From Myxococcota bacterium (lineage in GTDB: Bacteria > Myxococcota > XYA12-FULL-58-9 > JALHOP01): a stretch of DNA of 64,000 nucleotides. The DNA lies in contig JALHOP010000006.1 of NCBI GenBank assembly GCA_022842935.1, positions 1 through 64,000 on the forward strand. The letters run 5' to 3'. Of this stretch, positions 7,927 through 16,958 are shown piece after piece (the first letter of the stretch is position 1; each line of letters opens with the position of its first letter). The position numbers and the translations under genes are program-made. The notes beneath the pieces were generated by a model. The model saw nothing but the letters and a program-made list of their open reading frames with translations, did no database searches and had not been told where the DNA came from.

Positions 7927-9425
7927 AGGTGTCGCTCGCCACGCTGCTCCAGCGCATCGAGACGCAGCTGCAAGCGCAGGGCATCGAGCAGCGCGCCAGT
8001 GACCCACGCGTCGCCGATGTCGTGCGCGAGCAGGTCGATCAGGTGCGCGGTCAGCAGGTCGACGCGCAGGTCGCGGCGCTACTTAGCTTGTCCGCTGACC
8101 AGGTCGCCGCCTTTACTTCCAAGGTAACGGCGCATCGCGCGAACAGCGGCATCTTGTCCGAAGCGGATGCCCTCGGCATCAGCGCGTTTGTGCGGGGGCT
8201 GGTGCGCTTGACCCATCGCATCGGCACGGACACGCCAAAACCAACGGGTCGCATGCAATGGCTCGCGTCTCGGGCGTCTTCCGCTCATGCCTCCGGCTCT
8301 TCGGTGATGGAACGCGCTGCTATCGACGAGTCGGCGGCGCACGTGTTCTTGCACGAAGGGCTCATGGGCGAGGCTCCGCGCACGAAACGCCTGCTCACGG
8401 ATCACCGATTGGTGCTCTCGGAGCTCGACCCAGCGCAGCGCCGGCTCTACTACACACGGGCGCGCGACCTGAACAACATCCTGTGGACCGAGGCCTGTTT
8501 CGATGCCGCCCGGCGGGTCGCAGCGCTCGATGTCGCGAGTGACCCATGTGGCACCCAACCCGAGCGCATGGCCTACGCGTCCCTGGACATGAAGTCGTTC
8601 GTCTGGCGCGACAATCCGCTCGCGCGGACGATCGATGACTATCGCAAGAGCGTCTCGGTCGACCCCTTGGTTCATAGGACCCACTGCTGGCGCACGATGC
8701 CGACGCCGGACGAGCCGTTCGTGGGGAAGCGCTATCTCACGGGGGGGGACGTGTTCCCGGGAAATTTCTACGTCCGCATTCCCGAGGGTCACTTTGGGGA
8801 GCGCTTGAGCAGAGCTCTCGTCGAGGCAACACGCATCGCCATGAACGGAGCGGCCGAGGCGGGGCAGGTGGCGAAGGTCGAGGCACTGGGAAGCGCTGCC
8901 CCCAAGCTGATGTTGCTAGCCGGCGAACCGAATGTCATCGTGGCGGAGGGCATCGCCTCGATCGCAACGACCATCGGCCTGTTGCTCGCGCAGGGCGTGC
9001 ACGATCCCAACGCCACCGTAGAGAGCGCTCTCGACCTCGTGGCCCAGCACAAGCTCGTGACGCGCGTCGCGGTGCTTGCGCCTTTCGGGCTCCTTGCTCC
9101 AATCGCGGCCGTGGGGCTTACCCCAAGCGAACCTCTCGGGATGTCCTCGCGCGGCGACGGCCCGCGTGTCGCCCAGCTTCCCGAGGGCTTCACCGCGCTC
9201 CTCGACCACGTCGCCGACAAGTCCCGCGAGCGCCTTCACCATCATCCCGACCTCGAAGCCGCGGGCAGTAACCGCAACGAGACGGGGCGTGGCTGCCCGG
9301 TCGCGGGGCGCGGACCTCTGCCCGGTCCCGGAGGCGGCTTCGTAATGAGCGACGATGCGGGCTTGTCGGTGCTCACGACGGCATTCGTTGGCCTGGTCAA
9401 GAAGGTTCTGGCCGCGGACCCTTGA
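7923..9425 (+). CDS. Hypothetical 500-aa protein coupled to the SCP2-like gene
   Basis: A soluble 500-residue protein of unknown family. The N-terminal 100 residues are glutamine-rich and helical (IETQLQAQGIEQRA, then VREQVDQVRGQQVDAQ). A central part (about residues 110-330) contains DPAQRRLYYTRARDLNNILW and RYLTGGDVFPGNFYVRIPEG. Then come two helical hydrophobic stretches near residues 345-400 (ASIATTIGLLLAQGV and RVAVLAPFGLLAPIAAVGL) that could be membrane-associated. A Gly/Pro-rich linker precedes the short helical C-terminus. No signal peptide is seen. The ATGA overlap with the preceding gene indicates joint expression. I cannot assign a function; a secreted or lipid-associated partner pair is one guess. 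Confidence 0.6.
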   Translation: MKVSLATLLQRIETQLQAQGIEQRASDPRVADVVREQVDQVRGQQVDAQVAALLSLSADQVAAFTSKVTAHRANSGILSEADALGISAFVRGLVRLTHRIGTDTPKPTGRMQWLASRASSAHASGSSVMERAAIDESAAHVFLHEGLMGEAPRTKRLLTDHRLVLSELDPAQRRLYYTRARDLNNILWTEACFDAARRVAALDVASDPCGTQPERMAYASLDMKSFVWRDNPLARTIDDYRKSVSVDPLVHRTHCWRTMPTPDEPFVGKRYLTGGDVFPGNFYVRIPEGHFGERLSRALVEATRIAMNGAAEAGQVAKVEALGSAAPKLMLLAGEPNVIVAEGIASIATTIGLLLAQGVHDPNATVESALDLVAQHKLVTRVAVLAPFGLLAPIAAVGLTPSEPLGMSSRGDGPRVAQLPEGFTALLDHVADKSRERLHHHPDLEAAGSNRNETGRGCPVAGRGPLPGPGGGFVMSDDAGLSVLTTAFVGLVKKVLAADP

Positions 9426-9934
9426 TTGCGACGACATAGCGCCGCCCTAACCCGAAGGGTACCCTTCCCCGAGGCGTGTGTGCAGAAGCTGTTTGTTGGG
9501 CTTGTGGTGGCGGCGCCGCATCCGCTGCAGCGCACGCGCGCAAAACCATGTGCGAGAATACCGGACGTTAGAAGCCGGCAATGCAGCCGCGGCCACCACG
9601 ACCCCCTGCCGTTTGCAATTTGCGCCGCATCACGGAGCCGTCGCGAAACCACACGAAGCGGCTCATCCGGGCCCGTCCCGACAGAGGCGGTGCAATTTGC
9701 GACACCTTTTCGCGCAGCCGCTTCTGCAAGCGCTTGGACCGCGGTACGTTTCGCATCCCCGAGCGGCTCACGCCGAACGCAACGCACGTTGCGCGACGCG
9801 CCCAATCGCCAATAGAGGCGAGTCGTCAAGCGGGAAGATCTTCCCACTCTCGATCGTGCGAGTCCGCTGACGCAGACAGCGAGCACGGTCTGAATGCGTT
9901 CGATTATGCCAGTGATTCGAACCACGTTAGCGTA
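9426..9934. other. Gene-poor stretch between the 7923 gene and the DUF1521 gene
   Basis: No frame here has a convincing start, RBS and protein-like composition together. Several short overlapping frames on both strands exist, as expected for GC-rich DNA. A perfect 14-base palindrome (GGGAAGATCTTCCC, 9832-9845) is the only notable element. The sequence lies downstream of both flanking genes, which converge on it, so it may contain decayed coding DNA. Confidence 0.4.
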
Positions 9935-11083
9935 TCAGGTCGAGCCGACTCCCGAGACCTGACGGCGTGGCCCTTCGACGACCTCGTCGTCACCCTCTTC
10001 GTCCTTGCGTCGGCGCGTGGGCGTGTTGGCGTAGACGTTTGCTACCATCGCATCGAGCCGCGGCAGACGGTCAAGCCCCTGTCGCTCGTCCTCGCGGTAC
10101 TCGCGAGCCGAGCGAGCGGGGCCGGTCTCACGCGACCGACCGAGGGTGATCCGCGCCTCGTCGCTGATGGTCCCGCGGGAGGCGAGAGTGATATCGGCCA
10201 CGAAGTCCCCACCCTTGTCGTAGAGATCGCCGAGGTTTATCCCAGCTACGAAGCGGCCGTCGTTGGCCAGGACGAAGAGCTGGCCGTCGGCGTTACGTTG
10301 ATCGTATTCGCGACCGCCTTCTCCGACCGTGCCGGGACCCCCGTTGCGGACATCCATGGTGCCGAGTGAGGCGCCGTACTGGATGAAGAGCTGGTCGCTC
10401 AAAGTGACCGCGGCGCCGCCATATTCGCCGACCTTGCTTGTGTTGCAGAAGATCTTGGTGCCGTCCGGCAGGATGAAGCTCGCGTCGCGATTGAAGTGCC
10501 AGTCGTCATGGCCGTCGTTGTTCTCATCGACGTGGGGGTCACCCCAGATGCGATGCTCCCGGCCAGAGGGCTCGCGGATGCGCCAGTTGTGACCGCCGTC
10601 GTTCAAGACGGTGAACCCGCCTGGCGTCGTAATGGAGCCGTCGCTGTTCTTGGCGAGTCGACCGTCTGGCAGGTTCCGCGGACCGTTGGACTCCGCCATG
10701 CCGCGCTCGAGTCTCTGGTCGAGGCCGTGGCGTGTCGCTTCGATGATGGCGATGCGCCGCATCAGACGATTGGTGGTCTCACCGTCCTCGCCATTGCCGA
10801 AAACGGTCGCCCACTGCTCTCCCAGTCGCGGCAGGCTCTCGCGCGCTTCGCCTTCGGGCTCCCCCTCGACGGGTAGGCCTGTCGCGACGCGTCCCGGAAG
10901 CTCGACTGCGGCAGGGCGCTCGCTGCTCAAGCGGTCATTGTCGCGACGCGTCGCTGGCGCCCCCGCCCCGACCGCAACGACTGCTTGCGGAACGCCGCTC
11001 GGTCGCAGGACATTGATGGTGGGAGTGGTGGATGTGGGGAGCTGTCGGTGCTGCGTCGGATTGCCGTCATCGAGGCGTGTCAT
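9935..11083 (-). CDS. DUF1521 (MIIA-type self-cleaving) domain protein
   Basis: A 382-residue protein without a signal peptide. Residues 1-90 are low-complexity, rich in Pro, Thr and Arg. Residues 165-300 form the recognisable domain: EHRIWGDPHVDENNDGHDD, then FNRDASFILPDGTKIFCNT. In NopE1-type proteins, the metal-ion-inducible autocleavage domain (DUF1521) is cut between Asp and Pro of a GDPHVD motif in the presence of calcium. Here that motif is residues 181-186 (bases 10526-10543), followed directly by an EF-hand-like loop D-x-N-x-D-G-x-x-D. The acidic C-terminus has RRKDEEGDDEVVEG. Self-cleavage on entering a calcium-rich space is therefore expected. Its ATG (11081-11083) abuts the divergent GH43 gene. 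Export without a classical signal is an inference. Confidence 0.75.
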   Translation of the reverse strand: MTRLDDGNPTQHRQLPTSTTPTINVLRPSGVPQAVVAVGAGAPATRRDNDRLSSERPAAVELPGRVATGLPVEGEPEGEARESLPRLGEQWATVFGNGEDGETTNRLMRRIAIIEATRHGLDQRLERGMAESNGPRNLPDGRLAKNSDGSITTPGGFTVLNDGGHNWRIREPSGREHRIWGDPHVDENNDGHDDWHFNRDASFILPDGTKIFCNTSKVGEYGGAAVTLSDQLFIQYGASLGTMDVRNGGPGTVGEGGREYDQRNADGQLFVLANDGRFVAGINLGDLYDKGGDFVADITLASRGTISDEARITLGRSRETGPARSAREYREDERQGLDRLPRLDAMVANVYANTPTRRRKDEEGDDEVVEGPRRQVSGVGST

Positions 11084-11099
11084 GAACGGAGCTAAACGG

Positions 11100-12803
11100 A
11101 TGCGCGGCGGTCTGGTTCTGTCACGAAGTCAGACCATGACGCGGTGGCTCGCGCTCGCTTTCGCCACTTGGGCGAACCCCATCGATATCGACTACCGCTA
11201 CAGCCCCGAGCAACGCGCCGAGGGCATCTCGTATCGCACTGGCGCCGACCCGGTTGTTGTCCGCTATGGCGATGCATATGTTTTGTTTGCGACACTCGCC
11301 GACGGCTACTGGGTATCGAAAGATCTCGTAAGCTGGATGTTCGTCAAAGCGGACGGGTGGCCATCCGACCAGCCGGTTGCGCCGGCGGTCATGGCCGCCG
11401 ATGGCGTGCTCTTCATGTTGCCGTCGGCGATGACGCCGACACCTGTTTGGAGTACCCATGACCCGGCTGGTGGGCGCTGGAGGGCCTCGTCTGTGGCTCT
11501 CCCGAGAGTAGGTCCACCGACGGGGCCGTGGGATCCAGCCCTCTTCCGTGACGACGACGGCAAGACGTACATGTACTGGGGCTCGTCGAACCTGTACCCG
11601 CTCTATGGCGTGCAGGTCGATCTCGCCGCGCCGTCGCTGTCTGGCCCGACCGTGCCGCTCATCAACCTCGACCCCGTAAGCCACGGCTGGGAGCGCTTCG
11701 GCTACGACCATGCAGACGCTGTGACGCGGCCCTTTCTCGAGGGCGCATGGATGACCCGGCGGGGGACCCGCTACTACCTGCAATACGGCGCGCCTGGTAC
11801 TGAGCACAACGTTTACGCGACCGGCGTTTACGTGGGGACGGAGCCGCTTGGACCGTTCGCGTACGCTAGCTACAACCCGGTTGGCTACAAGCCTGGTGGC
11901 TTCGTGAACGGAGCGGGCCACGGCTCGACGTTCGAGGATGTGCACGGAAACGTGTGGAGCACTGGGACGGCATGGGTCGGTCTCAACTGGCCCTTCGAGC
12001 GGCGCATCGGTCTTTACCCCGCTGGCTTCCACGACGACGGGCAGATGTGGATCGACACGCGCTTTGGCGATTTTCCTCATCGCATGCCCGATCACAAGCT
12101 TGCAGCCGGTGAGAGCACCTTCACGGGCTGGATGCTGCTGTCGTACCGCAGAGAGAAGCCGTTCAGCGACGAAGACCCGCGAACGTTCTGGGTCGCCAAG
12201 CAGCCGCGTGGCCTAGGCGCTTCACTGGTCGTCGACCTCGGCGCCGTGAAGACGGTGCGCGCGGTGCAAGTCGACTACGCAGATGTCGACACGCGGATTT
12301 ACGCCAACGGACCTGACGTCTACACGTCCTTCGCGCTCGAGGGCATGGGGACCGATGGTCAATGGGCAAGGCTCGCCCTGGTCGAACGCGAGCGCGATCG
12401 ACCGAACGCATACATCGAGCTCGAACGTCCGGCGCGCGTCCGCTGGCTACGGTACAAGCACGGTCATGTCGCCGCCGAGCGCGTTGCAATCGCCGAGCTT
12501 CGTGTGTTCGGCGTCGGCGATGGCCCGCCACCAGCTGCCCCGGCCATCGTCAGCGCGCGTCGGCGGGCAGATGCGCGCGATGCCGTCATCGTCTGGAAAC
12601 CGGTTGCGGGCGCGGTTGGCTACAACGTGCGCTGGGGCGTGGCCGCCAATCGTCTGCACGCGACGTACCAGCGCTGGGCGCATCAACCCACGCGGCTCGC
12701 CCTGCGCGCCTTGTCTACCGGCGTCCGCTATTTCGTCGCGGTGGAAGCCTTCGACGAAAACGGGGTGTCGCCGCTATCGCAGACGTTGACGATCGAGCCT
12801 TGA
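11100..12803 (+). CDS. GH43-family glycosidase with F5/8C and FN3-like domains
   Basis: A predicted secreted glycoside hydrolase of family 43 (xylosidase/arabinosidase-like, five-bladed propeller). Domain order: short signal-like N-terminus (TRWLALAFATWAN); catalytic region with GADPVVVRYGDAYVLF (Asp of the ADP motif), DPALFRDDDGKTYMYWGS (second Asp) and LEGAWMTRRGTRYYL (candidate acid Glu); then a coagulation-factor 5/8 C-type carbohydrate-binding region (about residues 360-470, SLVVDLGAVKTVRAVQV); and a fibronectin type III-like tail (AVIVWKPVAGAVGYNVRWG). ATG 11100 follows GGAG by 8 bases; ATGs at 11082 and 11136 are alternatives. The likely substrate is arabino- or xylo-oligosaccharide, but subfamily specificity cannot be read by eye. 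Confidence 0.85.
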   Translation: MRGGLVLSRSQTMTRWLALAFATWANPIDIDYRYSPEQRAEGISYRTGADPVVVRYGDAYVLFATLADGYWVSKDLVSWMFVKADGWPSDQPVAPAVMAADGVLFMLPSAMTPTPVWSTHDPAGGRWRASSVALPRVGPPTGPWDPALFRDDDGKTYMYWGSSNLYPLYGVQVDLAAPSLSGPTVPLINLDPVSHGWERFGYDHADAVTRPFLEGAWMTRRGTRYYLQYGAPGTEHNVYATGVYVGTEPLGPFAYASYNPVGYKPGGFVNGAGHGSTFEDVHGNVWSTGTAWVGLNWPFERRIGLYPAGFHDDGQMWIDTRFGDFPHRMPDHKLAAGESTFTGWMLLSYRREKPFSDEDPRTFWVAKQPRGLGASLVVDLGAVKTVRAVQVDYADVDTRIYANGPDVYTSFALEGMGTDGQWARLALVERERDRPNAYIELERPARVRWLRYKHGHVAAERVAIAELRVFGVGDGPPPAAPAIVSARRRADARDAVIVWKPVAGAVGYNVRWGVAANRLHATYQRWAHQPTRLALRALSTGVRYFVAVEAFDENGVSPLSQTLTIEP

Positions 12804-12854
12804 GCCCCCTCCGCTCCGAGCAAGCGGCGAGGTGAATCGACCACGCGAAACACG

Positions 12855-12896
12855 AAGGCCGTCATGACGGCTCGTTGCCTCGTCATGACGGCCTTT
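12855..12896. terminator. Bidirectional intrinsic terminator-like hairpin
   Basis: A perfect inverted repeat: arms 12855-12869 and 12882-12896 or one base either side, stem about 15 bp (AAGGCCGTCATGACG), loop about 11 bases. It lies between the convergent GH43 gene and pnp, so it probably ends both transcripts. The T-run on either side is short. Confidence 0.75.
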
Positions 12897-12932
12897 GATT
12901 CGACAGGTCGGGGCAGGGCGCCCCGGCGTGAC

Positions 12933-15107
12933 TTAGTTGACTACGGCTTCGCTATCCGCCGGAGCAGACTCCTGCTCCGCCGAGCGTTGCTCGTCTTCGA
13001 TAGCGGCCTTGCGTGAAAGCTTGATCTTGCCCTTCTCCATGCCGATGACCTTCACCAGCACTTCATCACCTTCTTGCAGGACGTCTTCGACGCGCTTGAC
13101 GCGGCGATGAGCAAGCTCGCTGATGTGGATGAGGCCGTCGGTGCCCGGGAAGATCTCCACGAAGGCTCCGAAGTCGGTGATCTTCCGGACGTTGCCCATA
13201 TAGAGCTTGCCGATTTCGGGCTCTTGGGTGAGGTCCTTGATCATCTTGATGGCGCGGGCCGCTGCCTCGCCGTCGTTCGACGCGACGCTGACCTTGCCGT
13301 CGTCCTCGATGTTGATCTGCGTGCCTGTGCGCGCGACGATGTCCTTGATGACCTTGCCGCCCGGTCCGATCACGTCACGGATGCGGTCGACCTTGATCTT
13401 GAAGGTGGTGATGCGCGGCGCGTATTTCGACATCTCGACGCGCGTCTCTGCGATCGCCTTTTCCATCTGCTCGATGATGTGCAGACGGCCCTGGCGTGCT
13501 TGCTCGAGCGCGGTCTCGAGCACCTGACGGTCGACACCCGAGATCTTGATGTCCATCTGGATCGCGGTGATGCCCTTCTTGGTGCCAGCGACCTTGAAGT
13601 CCATGTCGCCCAGGTGATCCTCGTCGCCAAGGATGTCGCTCAAGATGGCCATCTTGTCGCCTTCCTTGATGAGTCCCATCGCGATGCCAGCGCAGGCGCC
13701 CTTGAGCGGCACACCCGCGTCCATCAAGGCGAGCGAGCCACCGCAGACCGTCGCCATCGACGAGCTGCCGTTCGACTCGGTGATGTCCGAGAGGATGCGG
13801 ATGACGTAGGGGAAGTCTTCGTCCTTCTTGAGCACCGCGGAGAGGGCACGTTCGGCGAGTGCGCCGTGGCCGACCTCGCGACGACCGGGGCCGCGCATCG
13901 GCTTGGTCTCGCCGACGGAGTACGGCGGGAAGTTATAGTGCAACATGAAGCTGCGGTAGCGCTCGCCCATGAGGTCGTCGATCTTCTGCTCGTCCTGGCG
14001 GGTGCCTAGGGTGACGCTGACGATCGACTGGGTCTCGCCGCGCGTGAACAACGCCGAGCCGTGTGTCCGCTCAAGCACACCAACGTCGCAAGTGATCGGC
14101 CGGATGCTGGTCTCGTTACGCGAGTCCAACCGGCGCTTGTCACCGACGATCATCTGACGGACCATGCGGTATTTGAGGTCGCCCAAGATGGCGCTGATCT
14201 CGCCGCCCCGGGTCGCGAGCGTCGCGTCACTGGCGACCAACTCTTCGACGATCTTCTTCTTGGCTGCGTCGAGCGCCGCGTAGCGTGGCAACTTCTCGAC
14301 GTGCGCATAGGCCGCCTTGAGGTGCGGCGTCGCGATCTTTTCGATCTTCTCGGCCAAGGTCGCGTCGGTCTGTGGCGGCACGTGTGCGCGCTTGGTCTTG
14401 CCGACCTTCTTCACCATCGCTTCCTGGAGCTCGATGAGCTTCAGGCACTCTTTGTGCGCGAGGAGCAGGGCGTCGATAGCGTCTTTCTCGCTGCACTCGG
14501 CAGCGCCACCCTCGACCATGACAATGGCTTCGCGGCTGCACGAAACGAAGATGTTGACGTCGGCCTTCTCACGTTGCTCGAAGCTCGGGTTGACCACCCA
14601 CTTGCTGTCGACACGGGCGATGCGCACGCCGGCGATCGGCCCTTGGAAAGGCATGTCGCTGAGCGACAGTGCGCACGAGGCCGCGCAGAGAGCCAGGGTG
14701 TCCGCGGGAGCGGCCGGGTCGGCGCTGAACACGGTGGCGATGACCTGCGTTTCGCAGCCCCAGCCTTCGGCGAAGAGAGGACGAACCGAGCGGTCGATGA
14801 GACGTGAGGTGAGGGTCTCCTCGTCGCGCGCCTTGCCTTCACGCTTGAAGAAGCCACCAGGAATGCGGCCCGCGGCCGACATCTTCTCCTGGTAATCGAC
14901 CGTGAGCGGGAGGAAGTCGATACCCGGCTTCGGGTCCTTGGCTCCCTGCGCCGTGACGAGGACCATCGTTCCGCCGCAGCGGACGACGACGCTACCGGAA
15001 GCCTGTTTGGCGATCTTGCCGGTCTCGAAGGTTATGGTCTTGCCATCGATCTCGACCGTTTGAGTGACGACGCCGAGGGGACCGACACCATGCGGATTGG
15101 TATTCAT
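12933..15107 (-). CDS. pnp: Polyribonucleotide nucleotidyltransferase
   Basis: PNPase, the trimeric 3'-5' phosphorolytic exoribonuclease of the RNA degradosome; cytoplasmic. At 724 residues it is of normal family length. Order: first RNase PH domain (about residues 15-150; [20 protein letters not shown]), helical linker, second RNase PH domain (about 320-460; [19 protein letters not shown], with [18 protein letters not shown]), KH domain (about 560-620; GXXG seen as [11 protein letters not shown]), and S1 domain (about 630-700; [20 protein letters not shown]). All parts needed for activity are present. ATG 15107 is preceded by a purine-rich AAAGAAAGCAG stretch rather than a strong SD, fitting the leader control known for pnp. 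The usual neighbour rpsO lies upstream, but a transglycosylase gene separates them. Confidence 0.98.
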   Translation of the reverse strand: MNTNPHGVGPLGVVTQTVEIDGKTITFETGKIAKQASGSVVVRCGGTMVLVTAQGAKDPKPGIDFLPLTVDYQEKMSAAGRIPGGFFKREGKARDEETLTSRLIDRSVRPLFAEGWGCETQVIATVFSADPAAPADTLALCAASCALSLSDMPFQGPIAGVRIARVDSKWVVNPSFEQREKADVNIFVSCSREAIVMVEGGAAECSEKDAIDALLLAHKECLKLIELQEAMVKKVGKTKRAHVPPQTDATLAEKIEKIATPHLKAAYAHVEKLPRYAALDAAKKKIVEELVASDATLATRGGEISAILGDLKYRMVRQMIVGDKRRLDSRNETSIRPITCDVGVLERTHGSALFTRGETQSIVSVTLGTRQDEQKIDDLMGERYRSFMLHYNFPPYSVGETKPMRGPGRREVGHGALAERALSAVLKKDEDFPYVIRILSDITESNGSSSMATVCGGSLALMDAGVPLKGACAGIAMGLIKEGDKMAILSDILGDEDHLGDMDFKVAGTKKGITAIQMDIKISGVDRQVLETALEQARQGRLHIIEQMEKAIAETRVEMSKYAPRITTFKIKVDRIRDVIGPGGKVIKDIVARTGTQINIEDDGKVSVASNDGEAAARAIKMIKDLTQEPEIGKLYMGNVRKITDFGAFVEIFPGTDGLIHISELAHRRVKRVEDVLQEGDEVLVKVIGMEKGKIKLSRKAAIEDEQRSAEQESAPADSEAVVN

Positions 15108-15385
15108 TTTTTCTGCTTTCTTTCGCGCTCCATCACCGCGGGTTACGCGGGGAGCACGGTCGCCTCGAAGTCACGCCTATCACCTGATTGTCTTCCGTTA
15201 CCGAACTTCGCGCGCGCGTAACTTGTAGAGGCTGTGGAATCTAAACTTGGTAACGGTCAGGTTCTATCTACGCTTTTTGCTTGTGCGGTGCTTTAGTCCA
15301 CCTGACTTGCTGTTGGCAAGATCAAAGCACGGGGGCCGTCCGGGTTTCACCCGTAACGTTCGTGCGGATGTGGATGTGCCGGCCG

Positions 15386-16252
15386 TCAGGCGACGCTAGT
15401 TGGCACGACCTTGCGCACGTAGGCCTGGGTTTCGGCGATCTGCGGCACGAAGCCCGCCCGCAGGGAGGCGCGATTGGGGCCGGCGTTGTAGGCGGCGGCG
15501 GCCAGATCGAAGCGGCCGCCGAAGCGCACCAGCATATCCGCGAGGTACAAGCCGCCGAGCTCGATATTGGTCGCTGGGTCGGCGATCATGCCCGGGCTGA
15601 AGCGAACGCCATGCGTGCGCGCGACCTCGGCAGCTGTGTCGGGCATGAGCTGCATGAGACCGCGGGCTCCGACCCGACTCGTTGCGTTCGGGTCGAAGCT
15701 GCTTTCGAAATACATCACGCGTTGCATCAGTGCAGTGAAGTCTTGGGCGCTCACCCCCACACTCGCAAGGCGGTCACGCACGCGGTTGGCGACCGCGTCG
15801 ATGTGCTGCTGGTATGCCGCCGGTGCTGTGATGCCAGGGATGCGCGTTGGCTGGCCGGTGCCGCCGAAGGCACCGTTGAGTGGGTTCGGATCGCGCTGCG
15901 AGCCGCCGCCAAAAAGCCGCGCCCAGAAACCAAGGCGCGGTTGCGCCGGAGCGACTTGTCGGTCGGGCTCGTCGGTGCGGCCGCCGGGGCGGAGCGTACT
16001 TTCTGGCGGAGCGTTATCGCTGAGCCTGAGCCGCACCCAGGTGCCAAGCTCGTACTGGTTGCTGTCGGGGCGCTTCGTGGTGGCGAAGTACTCGGGGTTC
16101 AGACGGACGAGGTCAGCGCCCGTGACGCCGACACGCGCGCAGAACTCATCGATCGTCTCGCCAAGGCGTCTCCAGCCAACGAGTGAGTTGTTGGTGGTAG
16201 CCCCGTACGCGGTGGTATCTGGGGCGCGAAAGGCGTCTGGACGAATTGACAC
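15386..16252 (-). CDS. LysM-like plus lytic transglycosylase (SLT) protein
   Basis: A peptidoglycan-cleaving enzyme of the Slt/MltC type. Residues 30-75 form a LysM-like binding region (LGETIDEFCARVGVT, then LVRLNPEY). A Pro/Arg-rich linker follows, and residues 155-285 are the catalytic domain with the Glu in VMYFESSFDPNATSRVGARG, then GLMQLMPDTAAEV and AAAAYNAGPN. GTG 16252 was chosen because AGGGGAG lies 6 bases upstream. There is no signal peptide, which is odd for a wall enzyme and suggests non-Sec export or a virion/effector-like role (inference). The gene splits the otherwise common rpsO-pnp pair, on the same strand as both. Confidence 0.85.
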   Translation of the reverse strand: MSIRPDAFRAPDTTAYGATTNNSLVGWRRLGETIDEFCARVGVTGADLVRLNPEYFATTKRPDSNQYELGTWVRLRLSDNAPPESTLRPGGRTDEPDRQVAPAQPRLGFWARLFGGGSQRDPNPLNGAFGGTGQPTRIPGITAPAAYQQHIDAVANRVRDRLASVGVSAQDFTALMQRVMYFESSFDPNATSRVGARGLMQLMPDTAAEVARTHGVRFSPGMIADPATNIELGGLYLADMLVRFGGRFDLAAAAYNAGPNRASLRAGFVPQIAETQAYVRKVVPTSVA

Positions 16253-16507
16253 GTCGAACTCCCCTGGCGGTTCACCACTTTAACCGAAAAGGGGGCGCCT
16301 GGCTCGACACAGGAGTGCCACGACCGCACTACGCGCTGTATGGCTCGCGCCGACCGAAACGGGCTGCCGCCGGCCTGCCGTACAGCTCGGGTGACGGTCG
16401 ACGATAGGCCTCCAAATGGGACTCGTGTCGAGTGGCGCCGTTGTCGCCTCGCGCCCATCGCAAGCGATGAGCGCTGCCGAGGCGCCACCCACGATCCAGG
16501 AGTCGCC

Positions 16508-16777
16508 TTACTTACGTAGGCCGAGACCCGTGATCAGCTTCTTGTAGCGATTCTCGTCTTTGCGCTTGAGGTACTCGAGCAGCTGCTTGCGCTGGCTGAC
16601 CATCTGCAACAAGCCGCGGCGGCTGTGGTGGTCCTTCTTGTGCGCCTTGAAGTGCTCGGTGAGGCCGTTGATGCGCTCGGTCAGCAGGGCCACCTGAACT
16701 TCCGGCGAGCCGGTGTCGGTGCCGTGGGTGCGGTACTTCTCGACGAGCTCTTGCTTCTTTTGCGTATCCGTCGCCAT
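16508..16777 (-). CDS. rpsO: 30S ribosomal protein S15
   Basis: Ribosomal protein S15 (89 residues), which binds 16S rRNA helices in the small-subunit platform. The family signature runs from [19 protein letters not shown] through [19 protein letters not shown] to the C-terminal [19 protein letters not shown] 16777 was selected because the product then starts MATDTQKKQ as in the family and AGAGG lies about 6 bases upstream; the frame is open further out but adds non-homologous residues. A promoter candidate is at 16867-16895. Downstream on the same strand are the transglycosylase gene and pnp. Confidence 0.98.
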   Translation of the reverse strand: MATDTQKKQELVEKYRTHGTDTGSPEVQVALLTERINGLTEHFKAHKKDHHSRRGLLQMVSQRKQLLEYLKRKDENRYKKLITGLGLRK

Positions 16778-16866
16778 GGGGAACCTCTTGGTGACGCGAA
16801 CATCCCCGGCGTGGTGGAGATGCCGCCAATTGGCTTTCGTTCGCACGAGGCGTAACGAAGGCGCGG

Positions 16867-16895
16867 CTTCTACGCGAGCGTACCGTGCACGTCAA
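16867..16895 (-). promoter_or_regulatory. Sigma70-type promoter candidate for rpsO
   Basis: Read on the minus strand: TTGACG (16895-16890), 17-base spacer, TAGAAG (16872-16867). The -35 box is near consensus and the -10 box matches four of six bases. It lies about 90 bases before the rpsO start. Confidence 0.5.
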
Positions 16896-16958
16896 CTGCG
16901 CTCGCCAAAGTGCGCTGCTGTCGCAGCGCCTAGGACAACGGCTCAGAGCCCACGGCCG

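Noticed and set aside
9832-9845. Perfect 14-base palindrome GGGAAGATCTTCCC
   Set aside because: Interesting symmetry but no promoter or gene start next to it; one such palindrome is not surprising in 64 kb.
13074-14009. A 311-codon open frame on the plus strand
   Set aside because: It runs antisense inside pnp; its composition follows from the codon usage of pnp in GC-rich DNA, and it has no homology or RBS.
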